A stretch of DNA of 64,000 bases from Nesterenkonia alkaliphila (GTDB taxonomy: Bacteria > Actinomycetota > Actinomycetes > Actinomycetales > Micrococcaceae). Under the pieces are notes generated by a model. That model was not told the origin of the DNA. It searched no databases and saw only the letters and a program-made list of their open reading frames with translations. Positions 34,303 to 44,000 of the stretch are shown one piece after another. A program made the translations under genes and the position numbers. The stretch covers positions 24,946-88,945 of the forward strand of contig NZ_WRPM01000046.1 of assembly GCF_009758175.1 (NCBI RefSeq), in the 5' to 3' direction. The number at the start of each line of letters is the position of its first letter. Positions within the stretch are counted from its first letter, which is position 1.

Positions 34303-36132
34303 CTAGGCCGCCCAGGTCACGGTGTTCGAGGAGGCAATTAACGTGACGATCAGCCCGTTGATCAACCCCGGCAGGTACGGGTTGTTCGTCTCCCGGTAGA
34401 TCTTGCGGGAGATCACGGTGCTGACCGGCAGGATCACCACGAAGGGATAGAGCCAGACCGTCTGTATATTCGCCTCGGCGAAGGGCAGGAACCCGGTGCT
34501 GTAGAACCCGATGTACTGCACCAGGAGCAGCCCCACAACAGGGATCATGTTGAACAGCGCCAGCACCATGGTGTTCAGCCACTCCCGCTCCTTCTCCGAA
34601 CGGCCGATCCGCACGAAGTTGATCGAGTTCGCCGCCACCGAGGAAACGATGAAGAAGATGAGCAGTAGCGGCAGCGCCGGGAACAGAGCTGTGGTAATCA
34701 CATCCGCAGGGAAGGTCTTCACCGCAAGCGTCCACAGCCGGAAATCGGTGCTGAAGAAGTAGTCGGCAATAAACACCGTGAGGAAGGACAACGCAGTCAC
34801 CACCACCGCAAGCGCCGCCGTCTTTCCAGCTTTGGCCCAGGAGAGCGTCACCCCGCGTTCGGCAAGGCTGATGCTGCGCGGCCTGATGTAGAAGAAGTAG
34901 AAGGCAGCCAGCATCAGTAGGACAAACAGCCCGTTAGCCGCAGCCCACATGCCGATGCCGTAGGTCTGGATCTGCGCCCAACCGCCTCCAGCAACGGTAA
35001 CGCTCGTCAGTATGGGCAGGTAACTCAGCCCGGCGAAAAGAGCCCCAGCCACCAAGGTGGACCAGAACCAGATCTTCCCGGTCCTATCGGCGGAGCGGAT
35101 GCGCACTGGGTCAGCCACGCGCAGGCTGGAGAAGAAGCTGCTGCGCAGCAACACCGAGGTCACTGCCACAATGAACATCCCGAAGCCGATCAGCCCGAGA
35201 GTAGTGAAGACAGCTTTGATCTGCCATACCTGCTGCCCTGCGGGGATCGGATTGGGTGCGCCCAACGCTTCTTCGAAGAAGTTCACCGTGTCCTCGGCAG
35301 CCTGCGGGGAGTGATGGGCCCCTGGGTGGGTGACCGAGGGGTTGTAAATCACCCGCAGCGCTTCCTCCCCGTCGACCTCCTGGTAGTAGAAGACGCCTGG
35401 CTCGCGGGGCTCATCCTCCGGTTCGGCGCCGAAGTGCAGGAAAGATTGGGCGTTGCCGTAATCGATGAAGTCACGTGCGGCCGTCGCGCTGCCCTGCTCG
35501 TCAACATCGTCGAAGAAGAACTCGTCGTATTGTGGAGCCAGGATCCCAACGTCGCGGGCGCCATAGATATTGGCCAACTCTCCGGTCTCTTCGTCCGCAT
35601 AGACGGCTTCGGTGGAGTTGATCAGCACTGCGGAGATAAGACCGGTGCCCATCGCTTCATCGAGTTGCACCGCCACGTTGCTGGATATTCCGCCCATAGA
35701 ATGGCCAGTGATTCCGATTCGTTCATCGTCCACGTAATCGAGGCCGGCTACCTTGTTCACCGCCTGGTACATGCCAGTGGTCAACGTGCCAATATCCGAA
35801 ACCGGATCAGACCAGCCGTGGGAGTACATGTCCATGGACAGCACTACATATCCGCGGCGGGAGAGCTCAACGTAGTTGGCCTCCTGCATCTCTCGGTTGT
35901 TGTTCATACCGTGGCTGACTACCACAGCAGGTGCAGGGTTCTCCCCTGATACTCCCTCAGGAACAAAGAGCAGACCGCTCATCGCTCCTCCCTGCGAGGT
36001 TTCCCACCGGAGGTCCTTGACCTCAACCTCCCCACCCGAGGTCTGGACAAAGGAAGCGCCCACGGCGCTGACCAGCATCAGGACCACCGAGACGGCCAGC
36101 CACAGCCACCTCGTTCTTGTTCTGCTCTTCAT
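34303..36132 (-). CDS. Alpha/beta hydrolase fused to a polytopic membrane domain
   Basis: 609 aa from the ATG at 36132, preceded by AGAGG at 7 nt. An N-terminal membrane anchor (LWLAVSVVLMLVSAVGASF) leads to an extracytoplasmic hydrolase domain with GYVVLSMDMYSHGWSD and the nucleophile elbow GHSMGG. The last 300 residues hold about eight membrane spans. I do not recognise a defined family. A surface lipase or esterase that supplies glycerol would fit the neighbouring SorC regulator and glpDK, but this is inference. Two copies of the putative SorC motif lie upstream. Confidence 0.75.
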   Translation of the reverse strand: MKSRTRTRWLWLAVSVVLMLVSAVGASFVQTSGGEVEVKDLRWETSQGGAMSGLLFVPEGVSGENPAPAVVVSHGMNNNREMQEANYVELSRRGYVVLSMDMYSHGWSDPVSDIGTLTTGMYQAVNKVAGLDYVDDERIGITGHSMGGISSNVAVQLDEAMGTGLISAVLINSTEAVYADEETGELANIYGARDVGILAPQYDEFFFDDVDEQGSATAARDFIDYGNAQSFLHFGAEPEDEPREPGVFYYQEVDGEEALRVIYNPSVTHPGAHHSPQAAEDTVNFFEEALGAPNPIPAGQQVWQIKAVFTTLGLIGFGMFIVAVTSVLLRSSFFSSLRVADPVRIRSADRTGKIWFWSTLVAGALFAGLSYLPILTSVTVAGGGWAQIQTYGIGMWAAANGLFVLLMLAAFYFFYIRPRSISLAERGVTLSWAKAGKTAALAVVVTALSFLTVFIADYFFSTDFRLWTLAVKTFPADVITTALFPALPLLLIFFIVSSVAANSINFVRIGRSEKEREWLNTMVLALFNMIPVVGLLLVQYIGFYSTGFLPFAEANIQTVWLYPFVVILPVSTVISRKIYRETNNPYLPGLINGLIVTLIASSNTVTWAA

Positions 36133-36209
36133 GTGTAGCCTCTCTGTGCGATGTGAAAAGTGATTCGTGCTGACAGAGTATCTAGCCCACGTGATACGGG
36201 CCACATGCA

Positions 36210-36223
36210 TGAACGATCGTGCA
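36210..36223 (-). promoter_or_regulatory. Putative SorC operator 1
   Basis: TGAACGATCGTGCA, 78 nt upstream of the hydrolase ATG. It shares TGnACn-N2-CGTGCn with two other sites at 36283 and 37331 around the SorC gene. A degenerate Crp-like CGTGA-N6-CCACA lies beside it at 36190. Confidence 0.5.
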
Positions 36224-36282
36224 GAATACCACTGTCAGAGCCTATTCATGCCGATCCAGGCCACCCAAGTCCACGAAACCAA

Positions 36283-36296
36283 TGAACGGACGTGCA
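36283..36296 (-). promoter_or_regulatory. Putative SorC operator 2
   Basis: TGAACGGACGTGCA, 12 of 14 positions identical to the site at 36210 and 73 bp away, about seven helical turns. Both lie between the SorC gene and the hydrolase gene. Confidence 0.5.
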
Positions 36297-36333
36297 ACAG
36301 CGGCACGCAGCGGCAGAACTGCCTAATCTGCCG

Positions 36334-37308
36334 TTAGGCACCGTGGGTCAGAGCGTTCGCCGTGGCCTGGTCCAGCACCAGGTCCGACACCAGTCCCGCC
36401 GCAAGCACCCCGCGCAGCGCACCGACCTTATGTGGGGCATTAGCAACGCAGACTCGCCTCGGGATCCGACCCAACGCATCAGGCTCCATCCCCGAGCACC
36501 GGCTGTTCAGCTCAATATCGCGCCAGGATCCTTCGGCCCGCAGAAAAACTGTGCACACATCACCCACCACCCGCTCGGCGTTGAGCTGGTCAAGGTCTTC
36601 ACGGCTCAGGTACCCCTCGGAATACACCTGGGAGGGTGCGCCGCCGGCGAACGTCCCAACGCCGAACACCGCCAGGGAGGCCCGGCGCTGCAGGTTGAGG
36701 ATTCGCCGGGTCGACCGCTCGCGCCACAGCGCCTGCTTTGTCTGCTCATAGTCGAAGAAAGCCGGGACGGCAAAGAGGTGAGCGCGGGCCGCATAGGCGT
36801 CGGCAAAGCGCTCGACCACTCCCATACCGAGGTCAATACCGGAGGGCGAGTCCATGAACTCGGGCTGGGAATTGACCGCACCATTCAGCTGCACCACCTG
36901 CACTCCTGGCACCTCCCGAACAGGCAGTCTTCGAACCACTGAGGTCACAGTGGCACCCCAGGCCAAGCCGACAATGGTGTTAGGCGTCACCAGATCATCG
37001 ATCACCGCGGCGGCAAGCACTGCGACAGCCTCTGTCCGCTCGGCGGCAGAGGCTCGCGTCCCGGTCTGAGCCACATGGGCGGTCACCCCGTAGAGCTGGG
37101 AGATCCTGTGTTCGAGTGCGCTGACCCGGTCCGTCGGCGGGTGTACCGAGATCCGCACGATGCCCTGCTCCCGCGCCTCCCGCAGCAGCCGCGAAACTGT
37201 CGAACGCGAGATACCCATCTGCTGGGCAATCTGCTCCATGGTGCGGTGCTGCACGTAGTACATCTGTGCAGCAGTGAACTCAGCCTTTTCCCGGAACGAG
37301 CCCCTCAT
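36334..37308 (-). CDS. SorC/DeoR-type sugar-binding transcriptional regulator
   Basis: 324 aa. The N-terminal helix-turn-helix is MEQIAQQMGISRSTVSRLLR. The C-terminal effector domain has the phosphosugar-isomerase-like fold with TIVGLAWGATVTSVV, VVQLNGAVN and FGVGTFAGG. SorC proteins are tetramers that sense sugar phosphates. Its position, divergent from glpD-glpK with shared operator motifs, suggests control of glycerol use, where glycerol 3-phosphate would be a logical ligand. Other actinobacteria use GylR or GlpR for this. Confidence 0.88.
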   Translation of the reverse strand: MRGSFREKAEFTAAQMYYVQHRTMEQIAQQMGISRSTVSRLLREAREQGIVRISVHPPTDRVSALEHRISQLYGVTAHVAQTGTRASAAERTEAVAVLAAAVIDDLVTPNTIVGLAWGATVTSVVRRLPVREVPGVQVVQLNGAVNSQPEFMDSPSGIDLGMGVVERFADAYAARAHLFAVPAFFDYEQTKQALWRERSTRRILNLQRRASLAVFGVGTFAGGAPSQVYSEGYLSREDLDQLNAERVVGDVCTVFLRAEGSWRDIELNSRCSGMEPDALGRIPRRVCVANAPHKVGALRGVLAAGLVSDLVLDQATANALTHGA

Positions 37309-37330
37309 GACCCTCCATCCTAGGCCCTAT

Positions 37331-37344
37331 TGCACATTCGTGCG
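37331..37344 (+). promoter_or_regulatory. Putative SorC operator 3 (glpD/sorC intergenic)
   Basis: TGCACATTCGTGCG lies in the 110-nt gap between the divergent SorC and glpD genes and matches TGnACn-N2-CGTGCn. From here one protein could control both directions. Confidence 0.45.
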
Positions 37345-37418
37345 CCTTCGTTGAGAATATCGAACCTTAGGTGTGGGATATGTAACGTATTACTTTCGGC
37401 CCTGACAATTGAGGTCCT

Positions 37419-39224
37419 ATGCAACCACGCCCACTCGACCGTACCGCCAGGGCCCGCGCCCTAGAAATGCTGGAGTCCACCACTGCCCAGAAGCCTCTCG
37501 ACCTGCTGGTCATCGGCGGCGGGGTGGTAGGGACTGCTGCTGCCCTCGACGCCGCCACCCGGGGCCTGCGGGTGGGGCTGGTCGAGGCTCGCGACCTCGC
37601 CCAAGGCACCTCTTCCCGGTCCTCGAAGCTCATCCATGGGGGTCTACGCTACCTACAGATGCTGGACTTCAAGCTGGTGGCCGAAGCCCTGCGCGAGCGC
37701 AACCTGCTGATGACACGTACTGCCCCCCACCTGGTGCGCCCCCTGCCCTTTGTCTTCCCCTTCACACGCCCGCTGGTGGACCGGGCATTCATCGGCTCGG
37801 GTGTGAGCCTGTACGACGGGCTCTCCCTGCGAGCTTCCCGGGGTAGGGATACCCGTCCCCCTCTGCACCGCCATATGTCTCGCAAAGGACTGTCCGAGCG
37901 GTTTCCAGGCCTGGACGGGGATAAGTTCCTCGGCGGGCTGGAGTACTTCGACGCCCAGGTGGACGACGCCCGCTTGGTACTCACCCTAGCCCGCTCCGCA
38001 CACAGCTTGGGGGTCTCGGTGGCCACCCAGACTGAGGTGACCGGCTATATACGGCAGGCACAGCAGAGTCCAACCGCCACCGAGCGGGAGGTGGCCGGTG
38101 TGACTGTCAAGGACCGCGAGACGGGCCGTGAGTTCACCGTCCACGCTGCCGAGACCATGCTGGCCGCGGGTGCTTGGACCGGGGAGCAGCAGGACCGCGC
38201 CCACAGCTCGGGTCCGGGGAGAAGCCCTGCCGGCCTAAAGGTGCTGGCTTCCAAGGGCATCCACATCACCGTGCCAGCCGAGCGGATCCAGGCCCAAGAG
38301 CGCGTAGGACTGATCAGTCCGACAGAAAAATCCGTGCTGTTTATTATCCCGATGGGCCGCTATTGGGCCATCGGGACCACCGACACCGCCTGGCATGAGC
38401 CGGTGGACTCACCCGCCCCCACCGCAGGTGATATCGACTACGTGCTCGCGCAGGCCAATGCGGTGCTGCACAGCCGCCTCACCCGGGAGGACGTGATCGG
38501 CACCTGGGCAGGGCTGCGTCCTCTGCTTCAGCCGGTCGCCACGGATGAGAAATCCTCGGCGAAAATCTCCCGGGAGCACACCGTCATGCGGATAGCGCCT
38601 GGGCTGAGCGCAGTAGCCGGCGGCAAGCTCACCACCTACCGGTCCATGGCCGAGGATGCCGTGGACTTCGTCACCTCCGAGCGGTTCGGCCCGCGCCGCT
38701 CACTCACCGCATACCTTCCCCTGCTGGGCGCCCAGGGCTTCGATCAATGGCAGCGCCGGGCACACGAACTTACCGCAGAGCTCGGGCTCTCAGAGGAGGC
38801 CGTCGACCGTCTGCTGCACCGTTATGGGGCGCTGCTGGGCGAACTGCTTGAGTTGTCCGAGGAGGACCCCTCCCTGCTTCAGGAAGTCACTGGAGCCGGG
38901 GGGTACCTGCGCGCTGAGTTCGTCTATGCGGCCCGCTATGAGGGCGCCCTGCATTTGCAGGATCTTTTGGAGCGGCGGACTCGCCTGTTCCACGAGGTAT
39001 CCGACCGCGGGCTGGCGGCTCTGGACGAGGTTGCCGATCTCGTGTCAGCGGAGCTGGGCTGGGATGGGGCCCGGCGGGAAGGGGAGAAGCGCGTCTATAT
39101 CGAGTATGTGGAAGCGTATTTGCGCGCCGAGCTGTCAACTTCGGATGCTGAGGCAGCCCGCATCATGCGGGAGGCGGCACCCGACTACTTGGACCTGACC
39201 ACCGCCCGAGCAGAGAGGGTCTGA
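37419..39224 (+). CDS. glpD: Glycerol-3-phosphate dehydrogenase (FAD, aerobic)
   Basis: 601 aa. The FAD-binding [20 protein letters not shown] is followed by [19 protein letters not shown] and GGLRYLQ, diagnostic for Glp[14 protein letters not shown] and [12 protein letters not shown] follow. It oxidises glycerol 3-phosphate to DHAP at the membrane and feeds electrons to quinone. It leads the glpD-glpK unit, 2 nt from glpK. Confidence 0.96.
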   Translation: MQPRPLDRTARARALEMLESTTAQKPLDLLVIGGGVVGTAAALDAATRGLRVGLVEARDLAQGTSSRSSKLIHGGLRYLQMLDFKLVAEALRERNLLMTRTAPHLVRPLPFVFPFTRPLVDRAFIGSGVSLYDGLSLRASRGRDTRPPLHRHMSRKGLSERFPGLDGDKFLGGLEYFDAQVDDARLVLTLARSAHSLGVSVATQTEVTGYIRQAQQSPTATEREVAGVTVKDRETGREFTVHAAETMLAAGAWTGEQQDRAHSSGPGRSPAGLKVLASKGIHITVPAERIQAQERVGLISPTEKSVLFIIPMGRYWAIGTTDTAWHEPVDSPAPTAGDIDYVLAQANAVLHSRLTREDVIGTWAGLRPLLQPVATDEKSSAKISREHTVMRIAPGLSAVAGGKLTTYRSMAEDAVDFVTSERFGPRRSLTAYLPLLGAQGFDQWQRRAHELTAELGLSEEAVDRLLHRYGALLGELLELSEEDPSLLQEVTGAGGYLRAEFVYAARYEGALHLQDLLERRTRLFHEVSDRGLAALDEVADLVSAELGWDGARREGEKRVYIEYVEAYLRAELSTSDAEAARIMREAAPDYLDLTTARAERV

Positions 39225-39226
39225 CG

Positions 39227-40768
39227 ATGACTTCCATCTCCACTGCACACAGCTCCTCTGGGCAGACTGAGAAGAAGTATGTCCTCGCGATCGACCAAGG
39301 CACCACCTCAACCCGAGCAGTGGTCTTCGACCATGCCGGCAAGATCGTTGCCTCGGGTCAGCGGGAGCATCAGCAGATCTTCCCCCAGGCGGGCTGGGTG
39401 GAGCACGATCCCCTAGAGATCCTGCGCAACACCCGAGAGGTTATCGGGCTGGCGTTGGCCGATGCCGACGTCAACCGGCACTCCCTGGCCGCGGTCGGGA
39501 TCACCAACCAGCGCGAGACCACGGTGGTCTGGGACCGGCACACAGGCAAGCCAGTGCACCGGGCCATCGTCTGGCAGGACACTCGCACCCAAGACATCTG
39601 CAACAGTCTGGCCGCTGAAGGCGGCATGCAGCGGTACCTGCGCCGCACCGGACTGCCTCTGGCCACCTACTTCGCGGGTCCGAAGATCCGCTGGATCCTG
39701 GACAATGTGGATGGCGCTCGGGAGCGGGCAGAGGCCGGCGACCTGCTGTTCGGCACCACTGACTCCTGGCTCATCTGGAATCTCACCGATGGCGTGCATG
39801 TCACCGATGTCACCAACGCCTCCCGGACGCTGTTGATGGACATCGAGACCCTGCAGTGGGACCAGGAGATCGTCGAGGAAATGGGTGTCCCTGCCTCAAT
39901 GCTCCCGGAGATTCGCTCCTCTTCGGAGGTCTATGGGAAGGGGCGTTCCGACTCGTTGCTCATCGACACCCCCATCACCGGCATTCTGGGCGACCAGCAG
40001 GCGGCTACCTTCGGCCAAGCCTGCTTCGCCCCGGGACAGGGCAAGAACACCTACGGCACCGGGAATTTCATGCTGATGAACACCGGTGAGGACATCCTTT
40101 TCTCTGACAACGGCCTGCTCACTACGGTGGCGTACCAACTCGGCGAGCAGAAGCCCGCCTACGCCTTGGAGGGGTCCATCGCGGTGACCGGTTCATTGGT
40201 GCAGTGGCTTCGGGACTCCCTGCAGGTCATCTCCTCCGCCCCAGAGGTAGAGACCAAGGCCAAACGCGTACCGGACAACGGTGGCGTCTATATTGTGCCG
40301 GCCTTCTCAGGCCTCTTCGCCCCGCACTGGAGGCCAGATGCCCGCGGAGTAATCGCAGGTCTCACCCGCTTCGCCGATCAAAATCACATCTGCCGGGCTG
40401 CCCTGGAGTCGGTGGCGTATCAGTCAGCTGAAGTGGTCGAAGCGATGAATACAGATTCCGCCACTGAGCTCACCGAGCTGAAGGTCGACGGCGGCATGGT
40501 CGTCAACGAGACCCTGATGCAGTTCCAGGCAGATATCCTCGGTGTCGACGTTGTCCGGCCCTCCGTTACAGAGACCACGGCACTGGGTGCCGCCTACGCC
40601 GCGGGGTTGGCCGTCGGTTTCTGGAGCTCGATGGAAGAACTTACTGCCAACTGGATCGAGGAGAGCCGGTGGTCCCCCCAACTGGACCAGGACGAGCGTG
40701 ACCGGCGGATGCGCCGCTGGAAGAAGGCCGTCTCGTGCACATTCGACTGGCTGGATGAGGATGAATAG
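39227..40768 (+). CDS. glpK: Glycerol kinase
   Basis: 513 aa, full length. [17 protein letters not shown] is the phosphate-binding start; [36 protein letters not shown] and the late [18 protein letters not shown] are FGGY/GlpK motifs. It phosphorylates glycerol for GlpD. No glycerol facilitator gene (glpF) is in the window. Confidence 0.97.
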   Translation: MTSISTAHSSSGQTEKKYVLAIDQGTTSTRAVVFDHAGKIVASGQREHQQIFPQAGWVEHDPLEILRNTREVIGLALADADVNRHSLAAVGITNQRETTVVWDRHTGKPVHRAIVWQDTRTQDICNSLAAEGGMQRYLRRTGLPLATYFAGPKIRWILDNVDGARERAEAGDLLFGTTDSWLIWNLTDGVHVTDVTNASRTLLMDIETLQWDQEIVEEMGVPASMLPEIRSSSEVYGKGRSDSLLIDTPITGILGDQQAATFGQACFAPGQGKNTYGTGNFMLMNTGEDILFSDNGLLTTVAYQLGEQKPAYALEGSIAVTGSLVQWLRDSLQVISSAPEVETKAKRVPDNGGVYIVPAFSGLFAPHWRPDARGVIAGLTRFADQNHICRAALESVAYQSAEVVEAMNTDSATELTELKVDGGMVVNETLMQFQADILGVDVVRPSVTETTALGAAYAAGLAVGFWSSMEELTANWIEESRWSPQLDQDERDRRMRRWKKAVSCTFDWLDEDE

Positions 40769-40771
40769 ACT
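40766..40771 (+). promoter_or_regulatory. Leaderless-type -10 box overlapping the glpK stop
   Basis: TAGACT includes the glpK stop codon TAG and ends 6 nt before the next ATG (40778). TTCGAC lies 18 nt upstream as a weak -35. It may separate purF expression from glycerol control. Confidence 0.4.
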
Positions 40772-40777
40772 TACTCT

Positions 40778-41059
40778 ATGTCTCCCAGTACGCACCGCCG
40801 TAAGGTGAGCGTTCGCACAGTCCCCAAACTGATGCCGTTCATGGTGGGTGCCGTGGCACTGGCCTTCACCGCCGCTGTGCTAGTGGTCTACACCACCCCG
40901 GCAGACCCCAACTACTCCCGCCCAGCCTCGCTGGGCTATATGACCCTGGTGCTCTGTCTGCCTGCCCTGGCCCTGGCCGCCGGTGCGTGGCTGGCCACCG
41001 AGAAGATCCTGCGGAAGCGCGCCACATCGGGCTACATCGAACCGGCAGAGGAGCACTGA
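40778..41059 (+). CDS. Small two-span membrane protein upstream of purF
   Basis: 93 aa with two membrane segments (FMVGAVALAFTAAVLVVYT and YMTLVLCLPALALAAGAWLA) and a basic N-terminus. The family is not recognised with certainty; similar short membrane proteins precede purF in some Micrococcales. It ends 4 nt before purF, so the two are co-transcribed. Function unknown. Confidence 0.7.
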   Translation: MSPSTHRRKVSVRTVPKLMPFMVGAVALAFTAAVLVVYTTPADPNYSRPASLGYMTLVLCLPALALAAGAWLATEKILRKRATSGYIEPAEEH

Positions 41060-41063
41060 GCGT

Positions 41064-42746
41064 ATGGCACGGGCAGACGGCCGCCTGAACCACAACCTGC
41101 TGGACGAAGACCCCCTGCCGCAGGACGAATGCGGGGTGTTCGGAGTCTGGGCCCCCGGCGAGGAAGTCGCCAAGCTCAGCTTCTACGGACTCTTCGCCCT
41201 GCAGCACCGGGGACAGGAATCTGCCGGGATCGCCACCTCTGACGGCAACAACATCCACGTCTACAAGGATGTTGGCCTGGTCTCCCAGGTCTTTGACGAG
41301 GCCACCCTGAACGCCCTGCGCGGGCATATCTCCATCGGTCACTGCCGGTACTCCACCACCGGCGGCAATCAGTGGTCCAATGCTCAGCCGACGCTCGGGG
41401 CCACCCCGCACGGGACTGTGGCCCTGGGCCACAACGGTAATCTGACCAACTCCGCAGACCTCTACGATCAGGTAGTGGCACGGCACGGTGCAGCCAAGTT
41501 CGGCGAGCTCGCTCAAGGCAACACCACAGACACCGCGCTGGTCACCGCACTGCTGAAGGACCAGTCCGGAGAGTCCCTGGAGGAGCAGGCGCTGGCCCTG
41601 CTGCCCACCCTCAAGGGCGCTTTCTGCCTGGTGTTCATGGATGAGCACACGCTCTACGCCGCCCGCGATCCGCAGGGGGTCCGCCCTCTGGTACTGGGCC
41701 GGCTGGCCAACGGCTGGGTGGTGGCCTCTGAGCAGTCCGCCCTGGCCACTGTGGGCGCCAGCATCATCCGCGAGGTGGAGCCTGGCGAATTCATCGCAAT
41801 CGACGCCGAGGGGGTCCGCTCCCACCGGTTCGCCGAGGCGGCTCCGGCCCGCTGCGCCTTCGAGTACGTGTACCTGGCCCGTCCGGACGCCAACATCAAC
41901 GGCCGCAGTGTCTACGAATCCCGGGTGGAGATGGGCCGCCGGCTGGCTTCCGAAGCCGCTCACGACGCCGATATCGTCATCCCGGTGCCCGAGTCCGGCA
42001 CTCCTGCCGCGGTGGGGTATGCAGAGGCCTCCGGGCTGCCCTTCGCCCAAGGGTTCATCAAGAACGCCTACGTGGGCCGCACCTTCATCCAGCCCAGTCA
42101 GACTCTGCGCCAACTGGGCATCCGGCTCAAGCTCAATGTGCAGGAGCATGTGGTGCGCGGCAAGAAGGTGGTGGTGGTGGATGATTCGATCGTGCGCGGC
42201 AACACCCAGCGCGCCATCGTGCGGATGCTCAAGGAGGCCGGGGCAGCCGAGGTGCATGTGAAGATCAGCTCCCCGCCCATCAAATGGCCCTGCTTCTACG
42301 GAATCGACTTCGCCACCCGCGCCGAACTGATCGCCAACGGTGCCACCATCGAGGAGATCACCGCTGCGGTGGGCGCCGACTCGCTGGCCTACATCAGCGA
42401 GGAGGGTATGATCGCCGCCACCGGCCAGCCCCGCTCTACGCTCTGCACCGCCTGCTTCTCCGGGAAGTACCCCATCGAGCTGCCGCCGGATGAGCGCCGC
42501 GGCAAGATGCTGCTGGAGCAGCCGCTGCTGCCCGGGATGCCGCACCGCCGTATGCAGACCGGCTGCGAGCCGGGCCCCGATTCCGAGTTCGAGCTCGATG
42601 AGTCCGAACCGCCACTGCGCGAGGAGACGGTCACCGGCAGTGCCAGCAGCGGCGTATTGGAAACCACGACTGGGCCCCTGACGTCTAGCACCGGTGCCGA
42701 GGCGGCAGGGGCAGCGCAGGCCACGACGACGGGAGCACCCCGATGA
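41064..42746 (+). CDS. purF: Amidophosphoribosyltransferase
   Basis: 560 aa from the ATG at 41064. A 22-residue propeptide precedes the catalytic Cys23 (DECGVFGVW) of the Ntn glutaminase domain; HRGQESAGIAT and GHCRYSTTG follow. The phosphoribosyltransferase domain has the PRPP loop VVVVDDSIVRGNTQRA, and Cys residues near the end suggest the Fe-S cluster type. It makes phosphoribosylamine, the first committed step of purine synthesis. The last 50 residues are a low-complexity extension rich in Ser, Thr, Gly and Glu. The start of purM overlaps the stop. Confidence 0.97.
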   Translation: MARADGRLNHNLLDEDPLPQDECGVFGVWAPGEEVAKLSFYGLFALQHRGQESAGIATSDGNNIHVYKDVGLVSQVFDEATLNALRGHISIGHCRYSTTGGNQWSNAQPTLGATPHGTVALGHNGNLTNSADLYDQVVARHGAAKFGELAQGNTTDTALVTALLKDQSGESLEEQALALLPTLKGAFCLVFMDEHTLYAARDPQGVRPLVLGRLANGWVVASEQSALATVGASIIREVEPGEFIAIDAEGVRSHRFAEAAPARCAFEYVYLARPDANINGRSVYESRVEMGRRLASEAAHDADIVIPVPESGTPAAVGYAEASGLPFAQGFIKNAYVGRTFIQPSQTLRQLGIRLKLNVQEHVVRGKKVVVVDDSIVRGNTQRAIVRMLKEAGAAEVHVKISSPPIKWPCFYGIDFATRAELIANGATIEEITAAVGADSLAYISEEGMIAATGQPRSTLCTACFSGKYPIELPPDERRGKMLLEQPLLPGMPHRRMQTGCEPGPDSEFELDESEPPLREETVTGSASSGVLETTTGPLTSSTGAEAAGAAQATTTGAPR

Positions 42747-43894
42747 GCGGCAGCTCACCTATCACCTATGCCTCCGCGGGAGTGGATGTGGAGGCCGGCG
42801 ACCGTGCCGTAGAGCTGATGAAGGCTCATATCGAGGCCACCCACACCCCACAGGTGGTGGGCGGCTTCGGGGGCTTCGCCGGGCTCTACGACGCCTCTGA
42901 GCTCAAGCGGCTGCCGCGGCCGCTGCTGGCCACCTCCACCGACGGGGTGGGCACCAAGGTAGCAATCGCTCAGGCGATGGATATCCACGACACCATCGGC
43001 TACGACCTGGTGGGCATGGTGGTCGATGACATTGTGGTCGCCGGTGCCAAACCGCTGTTCATGACCGACTACATTGCCTGCGGCAAGGTGGAGCCGACCC
43101 GGATCGCTGCGATCGTCTCCGGGATCGCCAAGGCTACTGCCGAGGCAGGCACAGCCCTGGTTGGCGGGGAGACCGCTGAGCACCCCGGACTGCTCGGTGA
43201 ACACGAGTACGACGTCGCCGGGGCAGCCACCGGAGTGGTGGATGCCTCTGCGGTGCTGGGACCGGAACGGGTCCGCTCTGGTGATGTGGTGATCGGGATG
43301 GCCTCCTCGGGCATCCACTCCAACGGCTATTCGCTGGTGCGGCGCATTGTCCGGGAGGCCGGCTGGGCCTTCAGCCGCGAGGTTCCGGAGTTCGGACGCA
43401 CCCTGGGTGAGGAGCTGCTGGAGCCCACTAAGCTCTACACCGCGCCCTGCCTGGATCTGGTGACGCACTTCAACGGGGATCCGGCGGTGACTGAGGTCTC
43501 CCCTGATGCACCCATCCGTGGGTTCAGCCATGTCACCGGCGGCGGTATGGCCGCCAATCTGGCCCGGGTGCTGCCCAGCGGGCTGCTGGCCACCGTGGAC
43601 CGTTCCACCTGGGCCTGGCCTGAGGTCTTCACCGTGATGGCTGATCTGGGCCGGGTTCCACAGGCTGACCTGGAGCGCACCTTGAACCTGGGGGTGGGCA
43701 TGATCGCGGTGGTGGCAGCGGAGGCTGCCGAGGGCGTCGTCGAACGTCTCAATACCGCCGGCCAGCATTCCTGGGTGATGGGCACTATCAGCGAGTACTC
43801 GCCAGAGGATGTGGCTGATGCTGGCCAGGACTTTGTGCAGGGCGCCAAGGGTGTAGACGGCGGCGGAGTGCTGCTCACCGGCCGCTACGCATAG
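42743..43894 (+). CDS. purM: Phosphoribosylformylglycinamidine cyclo-ligase (AIR synthetase)
   Basis: 383 aa. ITYASAGVDVEAGDRAVELM, ATSTDGVGTKVAIA, GGETAEHPG and HVTGGGMAANLARVLP are PurM motifs. It closes the imidazole ring to give AIR. The ATGA overlap with purF indicates coupled translation. Confidence 0.97.
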   Translation: MSGSSPITYASAGVDVEAGDRAVELMKAHIEATHTPQVVGGFGGFAGLYDASELKRLPRPLLATSTDGVGTKVAIAQAMDIHDTIGYDLVGMVVDDIVVAGAKPLFMTDYIACGKVEPTRIAAIVSGIAKATAEAGTALVGGETAEHPGLLGEHEYDVAGAATGVVDASAVLGPERVRSGDVVIGMASSGIHSNGYSLVRRIVREAGWAFSREVPEFGRTLGEELLEPTKLYTAPCLDLVTHFNGDPAVTEVSPDAPIRGFSHVTGGGMAANLARVLPSGLLATVDRSTWAWPEVFTVMADLGRVPQADLERTLNLGVGMIAVVAAEAAEGVVERLNTAGQHSWVMGTISEYSPEDVADAGQDFVQGAKGVDGGGVLLTGRYA

Positions 43895-44000
43895 GCGCCA
43901 GCCGGAGCGGTTTCTGGCCCACGCTGGACTCCCAAGAAGGGGTCACAGGTCGAAGGTGCCATGCTCCTCTACCTGGGCAGCGCCGGCTGATTCCTCCTGA

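Noticed and set aside
36190..36205. Crp-like CGTGA-N6-CCACA upstream of the hydrolase fusion
   Set aside because: Two mismatches in ten fixed positions; too weak to list as a site, though its closeness to SorC operator 1 is noted there.
40866..42758. A 630-codon open frame antisense to purF (and similarly long ones antisense to the PBP at 19537-21261 and to acs at 11047-12462)
   Set aside because: High GC content leaves antisense frames open. These lack known motifs and their composition mirrors the codon use of the strongly supported genes opposite.
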